A model generated the notes under the pieces. That model saw only the letters and a program-made list of their open reading frames with translations, had not been told where the DNA came from and did no database searches. From positions 3,365,501-3,429,500 of the forward strand of contig NZ_CP035490.1 of NCBI RefSeq assembly GCF_004135205.1: a stretch of 64,000 bases of DNA. Direction: 5' to 3'. The first letter of the stretch is position 1, and every line of letters begins with the position of its first letter. This DNA is from Hahella sp. KA22 (lineage in GTDB: Bacteria; Pseudomonadota; Gammaproteobacteria; Pseudomonadales; Oleiphilaceae). A program made the translations under genes and the position numbers. Below are positions 35,680 through 46,447 of this stretch, in pieces.

Positions 35680-37443
35680 ATGAGCGAAGAGAAAAAACTG
35701 ACCCGTCAGGAAATCTACCAACGCATCCGCGAAACCAGCAAGGACGAATATATTCTTTCCGAAATGGTGCGCCTTGGCTTCTGGCCGGATAACTCGGAAA
35801 AGCCTTCTTTGTCTGAAGCGTTTATCAAAAAACGCACCGAATTACAGGCGGCGTTGCGGGAGTTGGGACAGCAGCAAATGCTGTACTCCGATCCAGAGAA
35901 AGCGCTGAAGGAAATGCATAAGCAGCGCAAGCAGGCGGCGTTGGCGAAGCGGGAAGAGACGCGCCGCAAGCGCAACGAGGAACGCTTCCAGCGGGCGCAG
36001 CATTGGCGCGACGTGCAGGCGCATCAGATCACCTATCTCGGTGAGGGCGTGTCAGGGGGGCTGGAGGACGCGACTGCGGACGAAGCGCGTCTGCGCAGCC
36101 AGAATCTGCCGGTCATTAACGCCGCAGAAGAGCTGGCTGCCGCGATGGGCGTGACGCTCAACGAATTGCGTTTCCTCGCCTACAACAAAGAGGTGTCCAA
36201 GCTCAGCCACTATCAACAGTTCGCCATCGCCAAGAAGACCGGCGGCGTGCGCGAAATTTCCGCTCCCATGCCGCGCATGAAGAGGGCGCAGTACTGGATT
36301 CTGGATAATATTCTGGCGCCGCTGTCTCTGCATGAGGCCGCTCATGGTTTTGTCGTCGAGCGCTCCATAGTGTCTAACGCGCAGCCTCATGTAGGTAAAG
36401 GCGTGGTCATCAACCTGGACTTGAAAGACTTTTTCCCAACCGTTTCCTATGCGCGCATTAAGGGCGCGTTTCGCCATCTCGGCTACAGCGAACAAGTCGC
36501 CACGATACTGGGGCTGCTGTGTTCGCAGCAGAAAGTGCAGGAAGTGGAAATGGACGGCCAGAAATGGTTTGTCAGCGAAGGTGAACGTTTCTTGCCTCAG
36601 GGCGCGCCTACCAGTCCGGCGATCAGTAATGTGATCTGCCGGAAACTCGATCGCCGTCTGCAAAGCATGGCTGCCAAACTTGGATTCACCTATACCCGTT
36701 ACGCGGACGACGTGACCTTCTCCGCTGACGGCAAATCCGACGATGACGTCAAGCGTCTGTTGTGGCGCTGCCGTAGCATCATCAAGGATGAAGGTTTTGT
36801 GGTGCACCCGGACAAAACCCGGATCATGCGCAAGCATCGCAGACAGGAAGTCACCGGCGTCGTGGTGAATGACAAGGCTTCGGTGGAAAGAAAACAACTG
36901 AAGCGGTTTCGCGCACTGTTGTTTCAAATCGATAGAGACGGTCCCGCTGGAAAATCCTGGGGGCGGGGAGAGCTGTTCGCCGCCATCGATGGATTCGCTA
37001 ACTATGTGGCGATGGTGAATCCTGAAAAAGGTGTGCCGTTGCAGCAAAAAGTGGCGCAGTTGAAGTTGAAATACGGCGTGAAGGTGAAGCCGTCCCGGGT
37101 GTTGGCGTTGAATAAAAAACGCATGCGTCTGAAGGCGGCGAAAGGCGAAGCGCCTCGTGAAGACTGGTGGCAGGCGCAAGCAGTCGCCGCGCCGGAACTG
37201 GAGAAGACGGCGGAGCAGGTGAAGGAGGAGCGCAAGGCGGAGAAAGCGGCGCAGCAGGCGCAGGCGACCCCTGTTGCATCTTCTGTAGAGGTCGAACCTA
37301 CGCAAGCGCCCGCGCCGATAAGCCCGCAACAGCAAGCGCAGCCATCCGCGCCTGGGCCTGAAGGCGAGTCACACGCCAAAACAGGCTGGATCATGCTGGC
37401 TCTCGGCATACTCATCTATCTTGCGATGAAGATGCTGGCGTAA
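35680..37443 (+). CDS. Retron-type reverse transcriptase with C-terminal membrane anchor
   Basis: Reverse transcriptase of 587 aa. Retron hallmarks are visible: N233-AQPH (NAxxH motif), D247 in LDLKDFF (motif A), PQGAPTSPAISN (motif B), YADD at residues 341-344 (catalytic Asp pair) and VTG at 391-393. The first 160 residues are an extra N-terminal helical, charged region. After the RT and thumb (to about 480) come a charged helix, a Pro/Gln-rich linker and a hydrophobic tail (W570-A587, IMLALGILIYLAM) predicted to insert in the membrane. GAGAGGAGG precedes the ATG. It should copy the msd of the RNA encoded just upstream into msDNA. Confidence 0.92.
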   Translation: MSEEKKLTRQEIYQRIRETSKDEYILSEMVRLGFWPDNSEKPSLSEAFIKKRTELQAALRELGQQQMLYSDPEKALKEMHKQRKQAALAKREETRRKRNEERFQRAQHWRDVQAHQITYLGEGVSGGLEDATADEARLRSQNLPVINAAEELAAAMGVTLNELRFLAYNKEVSKLSHYQQFAIAKKTGGVREISAPMPRMKRAQYWILDNILAPLSLHEAAHGFVVERSIVSNAQPHVGKGVVINLDLKDFFPTVSYARIKGAFRHLGYSEQVATILGLLCSQQKVQEVEMDGQKWFVSEGERFLPQGAPTSPAISNVICRKLDRRLQSMAAKLGFTYTRYADDVTFSADGKSDDDVKRLLWRCRSIIKDEGFVVHPDKTRIMRKHRRQEVTGVVVNDKASVERKQLKRFRALLFQIDRDGPAGKSWGRGELFAAIDGFANYVAMVNPEKGVPLQQKVAQLKLKYGVKVKPSRVLALNKKRMRLKAAKGEAPREDWWQAQAVAAPELEKTAEQVKEERKAEKAAQQAQATPVASSVEVEPTQAPAPISPQQQAQPSAPGPEGESHAKTGWIMLALGILIYLAMKMLA

Positions 37444-37517
37444 GGAAAGAACAGGCGCTTTGGGGCGTGGCGCATGTCCCGAGGCGCCGACTGCAGCAAG
37501 CAAAGGGGTAGGTAAAG

Positions 37518-38210
37518 ATGTCCCGACATATAGGCATCGTTGCATGTAGCGCTGAGGGCGCTGCGCTCTGTTATCGCACTATTTGCGCTGAAGCGCCCGC
37601 GTTGATGGGAGAGCATCGGCATCCGGAAGTATCGCTACATACGCATCCCGTGGCGGATTACATGCCTTATCTGAATGAGGGCGATTGGCGCGGAGTGGCG
37701 GATTTGATGCTGTCGTCCGCCCGCAAGTTGGCGATGATAGGCGCAGACTTCGCCATCTGCCCGGATAACACTATCCATCAGGCGTTTCAGATGGTGCAGG
37801 CCGAGTCGCCCATTCCCTGGCTGCATATCGCGGAAACCGTGGCGCAGGCGGCGCAAACGCGAGGCTATCGCAAGCTGGGAATCACCGGTACGCGCTTTCT
37901 GATGACCGGGCCGGTCTATCCGCAAGCTTTGAGCAAGTTCAATATCGACAGTCTGATTCCGGATGAGGCGGATCGCGAACTCATTGATCAGGTGATTTTC
38001 AATGAGCTGGTGAATGGGGTGTTTAAGGAAGAATCCAGGTTACGTTTCAATGCGGCGATCCAGCGACTGCAAGAGCGCGGTTGCGATGCGGTGGTGCTGG
38101 GTTGCACTGAAATTCCTCTGCTGATCGATCCTGATGATTGTCCGTTGCCGACGCTGGACTCCACTCGCTTGCTGGCTCGGGCCGCCCTGATGGAAGCGCT
38201 GCGAGCGTGA
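37518..38210 (+). CDS. Aspartate/glutamate racemase-family protein
   Basis: Amino-acid racemase-like protein of 230 aa with the two family cysteines, one in FAICPDNTIHQ (normally CNT) and one in VVLGCTEIPLL. It would interconvert L- and D-aspartate or glutamate, or act on related acids, with a two-base cysteine mechanism and no cofactor. It begins 74 bp after the retron RT with its own ribosome site (AGGGGTAGG). It is probably not part of the retron. Confidence 0.9.
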   Translation: MSRHIGIVACSAEGAALCYRTICAEAPALMGEHRHPEVSLHTHPVADYMPYLNEGDWRGVADLMLSSARKLAMIGADFAICPDNTIHQAFQMVQAESPIPWLHIAETVAQAAQTRGYRKLGITGTRFLMTGPVYPQALSKFNIDSLIPDEADRELIDQVIFNELVNGVFKEESRLRFNAAIQRLQERGCDAVVLGCTEIPLLIDPDDCPLPTLDSTRLLARAALMEALRA

Positions 38211-38322
38211 CGCTCCGACGTCAATGATCCTCCAAGATGTGATCTCTCCACATTTCTAATTTAATCGCTCCCTGATAGCATGCGATGACGTCCACCTCAT
38301 TTTCAGGAAGTCGTCCACCCTT

Positions 38323-39381
38323 ATGAAAAATAAGAAAATAGTCGCAGCCTTTCCTTTACTGTTCTGTTGCCTGACGCTGGCGGGCGTCACGTTCCTGAGC
38401 GCCTGCTCTGACTCTTCTCCCGACGCGGGATCTCCGAGTGATGGTGGTGTAGATGCGCAGCCGGACTATAGCGTAGAGAGTGGTGAGGATATCCAGGATG
38501 ACGCCCTCGACTGGAATCCCGCCGATGATGGCTGGCGCAAAGGGCGATTGTTCGTGGAGCTGAAAATCGAGCAGGAGGCTTCCAGAGTCGAGCACAAAGT
38601 GCATCAAGGTTTGAGCGGCCCGGAAACCACGCAAATCGATTGGACATACAGCCTGGTCGCCAACGGCGATCAGGCGGTTTGGATTCGGCCGGATCTGGAT
38701 AAGCTGATCCCGGACATGGACCCTGAATACGGTCGCGGCAGCTGGGAATCAGAACCCTATATGCCGTTGAATGACGACAGCGAACTGGTCGTGCAGGGCG
38801 ACGTGAAGGTCAGTCTGTACTTCGACTCGCAAACGCCTGATGCGTCGGATTATGTGCGCACCAGGCGCGAAGTATCTGCATCGGGGAAGGTCACCGGTTT
38901 GACCATCAAAACCCTGCAACCCTCGCTGTACGGGCAAGGCTATGAACTCTCCGCGGAATGGGAGCCTTCTTTGAATGTCAGGGATATTACCACGCTTACT
39001 GATCGTAAGGGCGCTGATCAGGTGCTGGATGAAAGCGGCTCCAGCAATGAGCCTATCAAGCTGCGCTTATATCCCACACTTAATGCGGACGGCATCAATG
39101 ACTATCCCCTGGCGAGCAGAGATGATCCGGCAGAAATCAAAGAAGGGATGAAGAAGTTTGAGCAGGAAGTCTGGCAGTCGCTACAGCAACTGGGCGACGC
39201 TCCTATGTTGGGTGAGGCGCGCACCGGCCTCATTACCGAACAAAGCAAAGACAGCCTGACCCTGACCTACGAATACAGCGGCGACAAACAAATGCCATAC
39301 TGGCCCAGCCTGGAAGCCCTGGCCGCCAGACCCGATAAGAAAAACACCATGAGGGTCAGAGTACGGTTGCAGGTGGACTGA
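38323..39381 (+). CDS. Predicted lipoprotein, unknown function
   Basis: Lipoprotein of 352 aa with lipobox FLSAC (lipidated Cys near residue 28) followed by a disordered Ser/Asp/Gly-rich linker (SDSSPDAGSPSDGGVD). The globular part has beta-rich character and Asp-rich loops. No family is recognised. It is encoded alone, with a strong terminator after it. Function is unknown; an envelope location is the only firm inference. Confidence 0.7.
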   Translation: MKNKKIVAAFPLLFCCLTLAGVTFLSACSDSSPDAGSPSDGGVDAQPDYSVESGEDIQDDALDWNPADDGWRKGRLFVELKIEQEASRVEHKVHQGLSGPETTQIDWTYSLVANGDQAVWIRPDLDKLIPDMDPEYGRGSWESEPYMPLNDDSELVVQGDVKVSLYFDSQTPDASDYVRTRREVSASGKVTGLTIKTLQPSLYGQGYELSAEWEPSLNVRDITTLTDRKGADQVLDESGSSNEPIKLRLYPTLNADGINDYPLASRDDPAEIKEGMKKFEQEVWQSLQQLGDAPMLGEARTGLITEQSKDSLTLTYEYSGDKQMPYWPSLEALAARPDKKNTMRVRVRLQVD

Positions 39382-39426
39382 CCGCTTGAGTATCAGGCTG
39401 GATTATTTGCGGTAAGCAGCAGACAT

Positions 39427-39456
39427 AAAAAAGCCGGCGTGAGCCGGCTTTGTTTT
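39427..39456. terminator. Bidirectional terminator between convergent genes
   Basis: An 8-bp stem AAGCCGGC (39431-39438) and GCCGGCTT (39443-39450) with a GTGA loop is flanked by an A-run on the left and TTTGTTTT on the right. It can end both the lipoprotein transcript and the ETF-QO transcript. Confidence 0.9.
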
Positions 39457-39458
39457 CA

Positions 39459-41117
39459 CTACATGTTCGGATAGTTAGGACCGCCGCCGCCTTCCGGGGT
39501 GACCCAGATGATGTTCTGGGTGGGGTCTTTGATATCGCAGGTTTTGCAGTGTACGCAGTTTTGCGCGTTGATCTGGAAGCGTTTGCCGCCGTCGTCATTC
39601 TCCACCACTTCGTAAACGCCGGCAGGGCAGTAGCGCTGCGCGGGCTCGTCGTACTTGGGCAGGTTGTAGTTGATCGGCACGTCTTTGTCCTTGAGGGTCA
39701 AATGACAGGGCTGATCTTCTTCATGGTTGGTGTTCGACAGGAACACCGAAGTCAGACGGTCGAATGTCAGCTTGTTGTCCGGCTTCGGATAGCTGATTTT
39801 CGGACACTCGCTTGCGGGCTTCAGTGTCTCGTGATCTTTCTTCAGATCACGCAGTGTGATCGGCAGGCTTCTGCGCAGAATGTTCTGTTCGAAGAACGCC
39901 AGCGCGCCGCCCAGGATGTTGCCGAACTTGTGCATGCCCGGACCGAAGTTTCTCTCTTCGTACAGCTCTTTGTAGAGCCATGACGTTTTGAACTTATCCG
40001 TAAAGGCGGTGAGGTCTTCTTTGCCTTCAGATCCTTTCTGGAGCGCTTCAAACACTGCTTCGGCGCCCAGTATTCCGGACTTCATTGCGGTGTGTGAGCC
40101 TTTGATCTTGGAGAAGTTCAAGGTGCCTGCGTCGCAACCCAGCAGCAAGCCGCCAGGGAAAGTTTGCTTGGGCAGGGAATTGAAACCACCTTTGGTGATG
40201 GCGCGGGCGCCGTAGGATACGCGCTTGCCGCCTTCCAGATATTTGCTGATTTCAGGATGTAGCTTCAGGCGCTGAAATTCTTCGAACGGAGAAACGTGCG
40301 GGTTGCTGTAACCCAGGTCGGTGATCAGACCGACGTAAACCTGATTGTTCTCCAGGTGGTACAGGAAAGAGCCGCCGGTAGAACTGCTTTCAGCCAATGG
40401 CCAACCAGTCGTGTGGACGACAAGGCCGGGTTCATGTTTGGCGGGATCGATGTCCCACAGCTCTTTGATGCCGATACCGTAATGCTGCGGGTCTTTACCT
40501 TCATCCAGCTTGAATTTTTCGATCAGCTGTTTGCCCAGATGACCACGGCAGCCTTCGCAAAACAGAGTGTACTTGGCGTGCAACTCCATACCGGGGGTGT
40601 AGGAATCTTTGTGCTCGCCATTGTGGCCGACGCCCATGTCGCCAGTAACAATGCCTTTTACGCTACCGTCTTCATGATACAGAATCTCGGCGGCGGGGAA
40701 GCCGGGATAGATTTCCGCGCCAAGGCCTTCCGCCTGTTCCGCCAGCCAGCGGCACAGATTGCCCAGGCTGATAATGAAGTTGCCTTCGTTGTGCATATTG
40801 CGGGGCACGAACGCATTGGGCACCTTAATGGCGTTTTCCTGGCTGCGTAATACGAATATGTCGTCTCGGACGACGGGAGTATTGAGGGGAGCGCCTTCTT
40901 CTTTCCAGTTAGGGAAGAGCTCGTTCAGAGCGGTGGGCTCGAAAACGGTGCCGGCGAGAATATGCGCGCCGACTTCCGATCCTTTCTCCACGACGCATAC
41001 GGTCAGTTCCTGCCCTTTATCCTTGGCCAACTGGAGAATTTTGCAGGCGGCTGATAAGCCCGCCGGTCCTGCGCCCACGATTAGTACGTCAAACTCCATC
41101 GATTCGCGTTCCACCAT
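39459..41117 (-). CDS. etfD: Electron transfer flavoprotein-ubiquinone oxidoreductase
   Basis: Membrane-associated FAD and [4Fe-4S] enzyme of 552 aa that passes electrons from reduced ETF to ubiquinone. The N-terminal FAD motif is DVLIVGAGPAGLSAACKI. The C-terminal ferredoxin-like cluster has CPAGVYEVV and NCVHCKTCDIKDPTQNI, the four Cys being in these segments. AAGGAG precedes the ATG. It is divergent from etfBA and shares the PsrA-like box with it. In this window it would drain electrons from isovaleryl-CoA dehydrogenase as well as fatty acyl-CoA dehydrogenases. Confidence 0.96.
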   Translation of the reverse strand: MVERESMEFDVLIVGAGPAGLSAACKILQLAKDKGQELTVCVVEKGSEVGAHILAGTVFEPTALNELFPNWKEEGAPLNTPVVRDDIFVLRSQENAIKVPNAFVPRNMHNEGNFIISLGNLCRWLAEQAEGLGAEIYPGFPAAEILYHEDGSVKGIVTGDMGVGHNGEHKDSYTPGMELHAKYTLFCEGCRGHLGKQLIEKFKLDEGKDPQHYGIGIKELWDIDPAKHEPGLVVHTTGWPLAESSSTGGSFLYHLENNQVYVGLITDLGYSNPHVSPFEEFQRLKLHPEISKYLEGGKRVSYGARAITKGGFNSLPKQTFPGGLLLGCDAGTLNFSKIKGSHTAMKSGILGAEAVFEALQKGSEGKEDLTAFTDKFKTSWLYKELYEERNFGPGMHKFGNILGGALAFFEQNILRRSLPITLRDLKKDHETLKPASECPKISYPKPDNKLTFDRLTSVFLSNTNHEEDQPCHLTLKDKDVPINYNLPKYDEPAQRYCPAGVYEVVENDDGGKRFQINAQNCVHCKTCDIKDPTQNIIWVTPEGGGGPNYPNM

Positions 41118-41747
41118 TGATCTCCTTTTAGCTTCACAACTCTCAGTCTAAAAAGTTTATAGGCAACACGGCTTTTGGGGGTCGCGAAAAGCTGCGACGA
41201 TGCTGTTCCGCGGATGCGGTCGAGCTGCGTCCCTGACTGATTTTATCCTGTCTTATTTTTCCGACTACGCTGTGCTGCAGTTATTAAAAATCGTCAGAAG
41301 TATAATGGATTAAGTCCAGGTAGCATATATCATTCGCCCACTCAAACAAACGTTTGTTTGAATTTTCCCGGAAAATCGCCTTTAATAAGCGGCACGCAGT
41401 TAAGACGAGCGTTTCCGGCGTTTAGCGTCGGGGCCTCAGGCGACGCCTGCGAGGCCGCTTCCTGAATTCCGGGACGGAGTGAACCCGAATATTTTTCGGC
41501 GTTAACAATAAATCGATCGTCCTTTGATCGCAGGTCCTTTTCGGACGCGTCAGGCGCGCCCCTGAATATTGACCTGAGTGGGATAAGCGTTCAGTATTAG
41601 CCTGCTTTGTTTGGACCATATCCTGGCGTTTCGGCTGAAGTTTTTGGCCGAGAACCCGGTTTTCGACAGGGTGGTTATCGGGATAAAAATCCAGAGCCGC
41701 GAGGATATGCTTCGTTAATTACACATCACAACACAAACGAGGAATCT
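41118..41747. other. 630-bp divergent regulatory region between etfD and etfBA
   Basis: No gene is supported. It holds the PsrA-like palindrome (41342-41361) and a hairpin with GGCCTC at 41432-41437 paired to GAGGCC at 41451-41456 and inner AGGCG/CGCCT. An open frame runs in phase with etfB from 41607 but carries no ribosome site; the coding start is at 41748. Confidence 0.6.
41342..41361. promoter_or_regulatory. PsrA-like operator
   Basis: Perfect 20-bp palindrome built on CAAACAAACGTTTGTTTG. It contains the CAAAC/GTTTG half-sites known for PsrA, the TetR-family repressor that controls fatty acid oxidation and ETF genes in Pseudomonas and relatives. Placement between etfD and etfBA fits control of both by acyl-CoA or fatty acid availability. 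Confidence 0.7.
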
Positions 41748-42497
41748 ATGAAGGTTCTGGTCGCTGTAAAACGAGTAATTGATTACAACGTTAAAGTACG
41801 AGTAAAGCCGGATAATACCGGTGTAGACCTGACAAACGTAAAAATGGCGATGAATCCATTCTGCGAAATCGCAGTGGAAGAAGCCGTACGCCTGAAAGAG
41901 AAAGGCGTCGCTACTGAAGTCGTCGTTGTTTCCATCGGCCCTAAAGCCGCTCAGGAACAAATCCGCACATCTCTGGCGCTGGGCGCTGACCGCGGCATCC
42001 ACGTGGAGACCGACGAAGAGATTCAATCTCTGGCGGCCGCCAAACTGCTGAAGGCGGTTGTCGAAAAAGAACAACCCAAGCTGGTGATTCTGGGCAAACA
42101 GTCCATTGACACCGACAACAACCAGACTGGCCAGATGCTGGCGGCGCTGTGCGGTTACGCGCAGGGCACCTTCGCATCCGAAGTGGTTGTTGAGGGCGAT
42201 AAAGTCAACGTGACTCGCGAAATCGACGGCGGTCTGTTGACTGTGGCGCTGAATCTGCCGGCCATCGTAACCACCGACCTGCGTTTGAACGAACCCCGTT
42301 ACGCTTCTCTTCCCAACATTATGAAAGCCAAGAAGAAGCCGCTGGACACTGTCACTCCTGCGGATCTTGGCGCGGAAATCGCTCCCAGACTGACCACCTT
42401 GAAAGTGGAAGCCCCTGCGCAACGTCAGGCGGGCATTAAAGTGGGCAGCGTAGCTGAGCTGGTGGACAAGCTGAAGAACGAAGCGAAGGTGATTTAA
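41748..42497 (+). CDS. etfB: Electron transfer flavoprotein beta subunit
   Basis: ETF small subunit of 249 aa, an AMP-binding partner of EtfA in the FAD heterodimer. The family markers are [18 protein letters not shown] at the start, [18 protein letters not shown], and [20 protein letters not shown] in the middle. The ATG at 41748 has ACGAGGA 4 to 10 bp ahead and matches the family N-terminus; the upstream open frame is not used. It lies one base before etfA. Confidence 0.96.
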   Translation: MKVLVAVKRVIDYNVKVRVKPDNTGVDLTNVKMAMNPFCEIAVEEAVRLKEKGVATEVVVVSIGPKAAQEQIRTSLALGADRGIHVETDEEIQSLAAAKLLKAVVEKEQPKLVILGKQSIDTDNNQTGQMLAALCGYAQGTFASEVVVEGDKVNVTREIDGGLLTVALNLPAIVTTDLRLNEPRYASLPNIMKAKKKPLDTVTPADLGAEIAPRLTTLKVEAPAQRQAGIKVGSVAELVDKLKNEAKVI

Positions 42498-42498
42498 G

Positions 42499-43440
42499 AT
42501 GAGCATTCTGGTAATTGCAGATCACGATAACAAGGTTCTGAAACCCGCTACGTTGAACGTTGTCGCAGCCGCTCAGAAAATCGGCGGAGACGTTCACGTT
42601 CTGGTCGCCGGCGCTGATTGCGGCGCTGTCGCTGAAGCGGCTTCCAAAGTGGCTGGCGTAGCGAAAGTGTTGCACGCCGACAACGCCGCCTACGGCCACT
42701 TCCTGGCTGAAAACCTGGGCCTGTTGGTGGCTGAGCTGGGCAAAGACTACAGCCATGTCCTGACTTCCGCCGGCACCACTGGTAAGGACTTCATGCCTCG
42801 CGTTGCAGCGCTGCTGGACGTGGCTCAGATTTCCGACATCATCCGCGTTGATTCCGCTGACACCTTCGTGCGTCCTATCTACGCGGGCAACGCGATCGCC
42901 ACTGTGCAATCCTCCGATGCGATCAAAGTCATCACCGTACGTCCTACCGGTTTCGACCCGGTGGCGGCGGAAGGCGGTTCTGCTGCGGTTGAATCCGTGG
43001 GTGCGGCACACGACGCAGGCATTTCTTCTTTCGTGAAAGAAGAGCTGGCCAAGTCCGACCGTCCTGAACTGACCAGCGCAAACATCGTGGTTTCCGGCGG
43101 TCGCGGTATGCAGAACGGCGACAACTTCGAAATGCTGTACAAAGTGGCTGACAAGTTAGGCGCAGCGGTTGGCGCATCTCGCGCGGCGGTTGACGCAGGC
43201 TTCGTTCCCAACGATATGCAGGTCGGTCAGACTGGTAAGATCGTGGCTCCGCAACTGTACATCGCCGTTGGTATCTCCGGCGCGATTCAGCATTTAGCGG
43301 GTATGTCCGACAGTAAAGTCATCGTTGCGATCAACAAAGACGAAGAAGCTCCGATCTTCCAGGTGGCCGACTACGGTCTGGTGGCGGACTTGTTCGAAGC
43401 GGTTCCGCAACTGGAAGCTGAGCTGGATAAAGTTCTCTAA
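42499..43440 (+). CDS. etfA: Electron transfer flavoprotein alpha subunit
   Basis: ETF large subunit of 313 aa that binds FAD and accepts electrons from acyl-CoA dehydrogenases. The C-terminal FAD domain contains [54 protein letters not shown] and [22 protein letters not shown], the standard EtfA signature. It follows etfB with a 1-bp gap. Soluble cytoplasmic protein. Confidence 0.97.
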   Translation: MSILVIADHDNKVLKPATLNVVAAAQKIGGDVHVLVAGADCGAVAEAASKVAGVAKVLHADNAAYGHFLAENLGLLVAELGKDYSHVLTSAGTTGKDFMPRVAALLDVAQISDIIRVDSADTFVRPIYAGNAIATVQSSDAIKVITVRPTGFDPVAAEGGSAAVESVGAAHDAGISSFVKEELAKSDRPELTSANIVVSGGRGMQNGDNFEMLYKVADKLGAAVGASRAAVDAGFVPNDMQVGQTGKIVAPQLYIAVGISGAIQHLAGMSDSKVIVAINKDEEAPIFQVADYGLVADLFEAVPQLEAELDKVL

Positions 43441-43455
43441 GCCAGTTTTGAATAT

Positions 43456-43478
43456 TCCCTCCCCAGTCCGGGGAGGGA
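43456..43478. terminator. Stem-loop between convergent etfA and acetoacetyl-CoA synthetase genes
   Basis: A perfect 9-bp GC-rich stem (TCCCTCCCC at 43456-43464, GGGGAGGGA at 43470-43478) lies 15 bp after etfA and 19 bp past the stop of the opposing gene. The U-tract is weak (ATCTCTTCT), so termination efficiency is uncertain. Confidence 0.6.
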
Positions 43479-43496
43479 TCTCTTCTCCAGGCTGTT

Positions 43497-45485
<1,989 letters not shown>

Positions 45486-45504
45486 AAAGACTCCAATATT
45501 ATCC

Positions 45505-46446
45505 TTATTGTGAAGATTGCGCCTGCGACAACGCCAGACCGGCTTTGGAGCCGTTGTTGCGCGCCAGCAGGGTGGAAATCTCATTACCTACCATGGCGAG
45601 GCGATTCAAATCAATGTTTGTTTTCAAGCCGTTGCCGTGCAGCATGTACACTACGTCTTCCGTTGCGACGTTGCCGGAGGCGCCTTTTGCGTAAGGGCAG
45701 CCGCCCAGGCCGGCGACGGAGGCGTCGACGGTGCGAACACCGAGGTTAAGGGCTGTGTCGATGTTGGCCAAAGCCTGACCGTAGGTATCGTGAAAATGCA
45801 CCGCCAGTCGGTCGCTCTGAATTTCCGACAGCAGGGCCTTCAGCAGGTTCGCCACCTGATGGGTGGAGCCGACGCCGATGGTGTCTCCCAGAGATACTTC
45901 GTAACAGCCTGCGTCCAGCAACAGTCGAGTGGTTTTCAGAACCTGGGATATCTCAATGCGCCCCTCGTAAGGACAGCCCAGTACGCAGCTGACATAGCCG
46001 CGAACAGGGATGTTGCGCTCCTGCGCCAATGCGAATACCGGTTGAAAGCGTTCAATGCTTTCTTGGATGGAGCAGTTGATATTGCGCTGGTTAAACGCCT
46101 CGGAAGCGGCGGTAAATACCGCCACTTCGTTGGCCTGAGTCTGTAGCGCGGCTTCCATGCCTTTCAGGTTGGGCGTGAGGGCGGCGTAGACCACGTCTTT
46201 GCGTTCCGGCAACTGCTGGATCACTTCAGCGGAGCTGGCCATTTGCGGCACCCATTTCGGGGAAACGAAACTACCCGCCTCGATATAACTGACGCCCGCG
46301 TCGATCAGCCCTTTGATGAGGTGGACTTTCTGTTCAACGCTCAGCAGCTTGCTTTCGTTCTGCAAGCCGTCGCGAGGGCCCACCTCCACGATGCGGACAA
46401 AATCCGGATCGCCGGTGATATGCGTGGCGTTCACTTCAGAGGACAT
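45505..46446 (-). CDS. liuE: Hydroxymethylglutaryl-CoA lyase
   Basis: Enzyme of 313 aa that splits HMG-CoA into acetoacetate and acetyl-CoA, the last step of leucine degradation. TIM-barrel motifs: EVGPRDGLQNE near the start, and the signature loop GLGGCPYAKGASGN with the catalytic Cys. Metal-binding His residues are in AVHFHDTYGQALAN. AAGGAG precedes the ATG at 46446; a longer frame to 46473 overlaps liuD and is disfavoured. It ends 19 bp before the acetoacetyl-CoA synthetase gene. Confidence 0.96.
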   Translation of the reverse strand: MSSEVNATHITGDPDFVRIVEVGPRDGLQNESKLLSVEQKVHLIKGLIDAGVSYIEAGSFVSPKWVPQMASSAEVIQQLPERKDVVYAALTPNLKGMEAALQTQANEVAVFTAASEAFNQRNINCSIQESIERFQPVFALAQERNIPVRGYVSCVLGCPYEGRIEISQVLKTTRLLLDAGCYEVSLGDTIGVGSTHQVANLLKALLSEIQSDRLAVHFHDTYGQALANIDTALNLGVRTVDASVAGLGGCPYAKGASGNVATEDVVYMLHGNGLKTNIDLNRLAMVGNEISTLLARNNGSKAGLALSQAQSSQ

Positions 46447-46447
46447 A

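Noticed and set aside
36052-37335. Antisense open frame of 427 codons opposite the RT gene
   Set aside because: Arg/Leu/His-rich shadow of a gene with clear RT motifs; typical of antisense frames in GC-rich coding sequence.
41607-41747. N-terminal extension of etfB
   Set aside because: EtfB proteins begin at the [10 protein letters not shown] segment, and a ribosome site lies directly before 41748.
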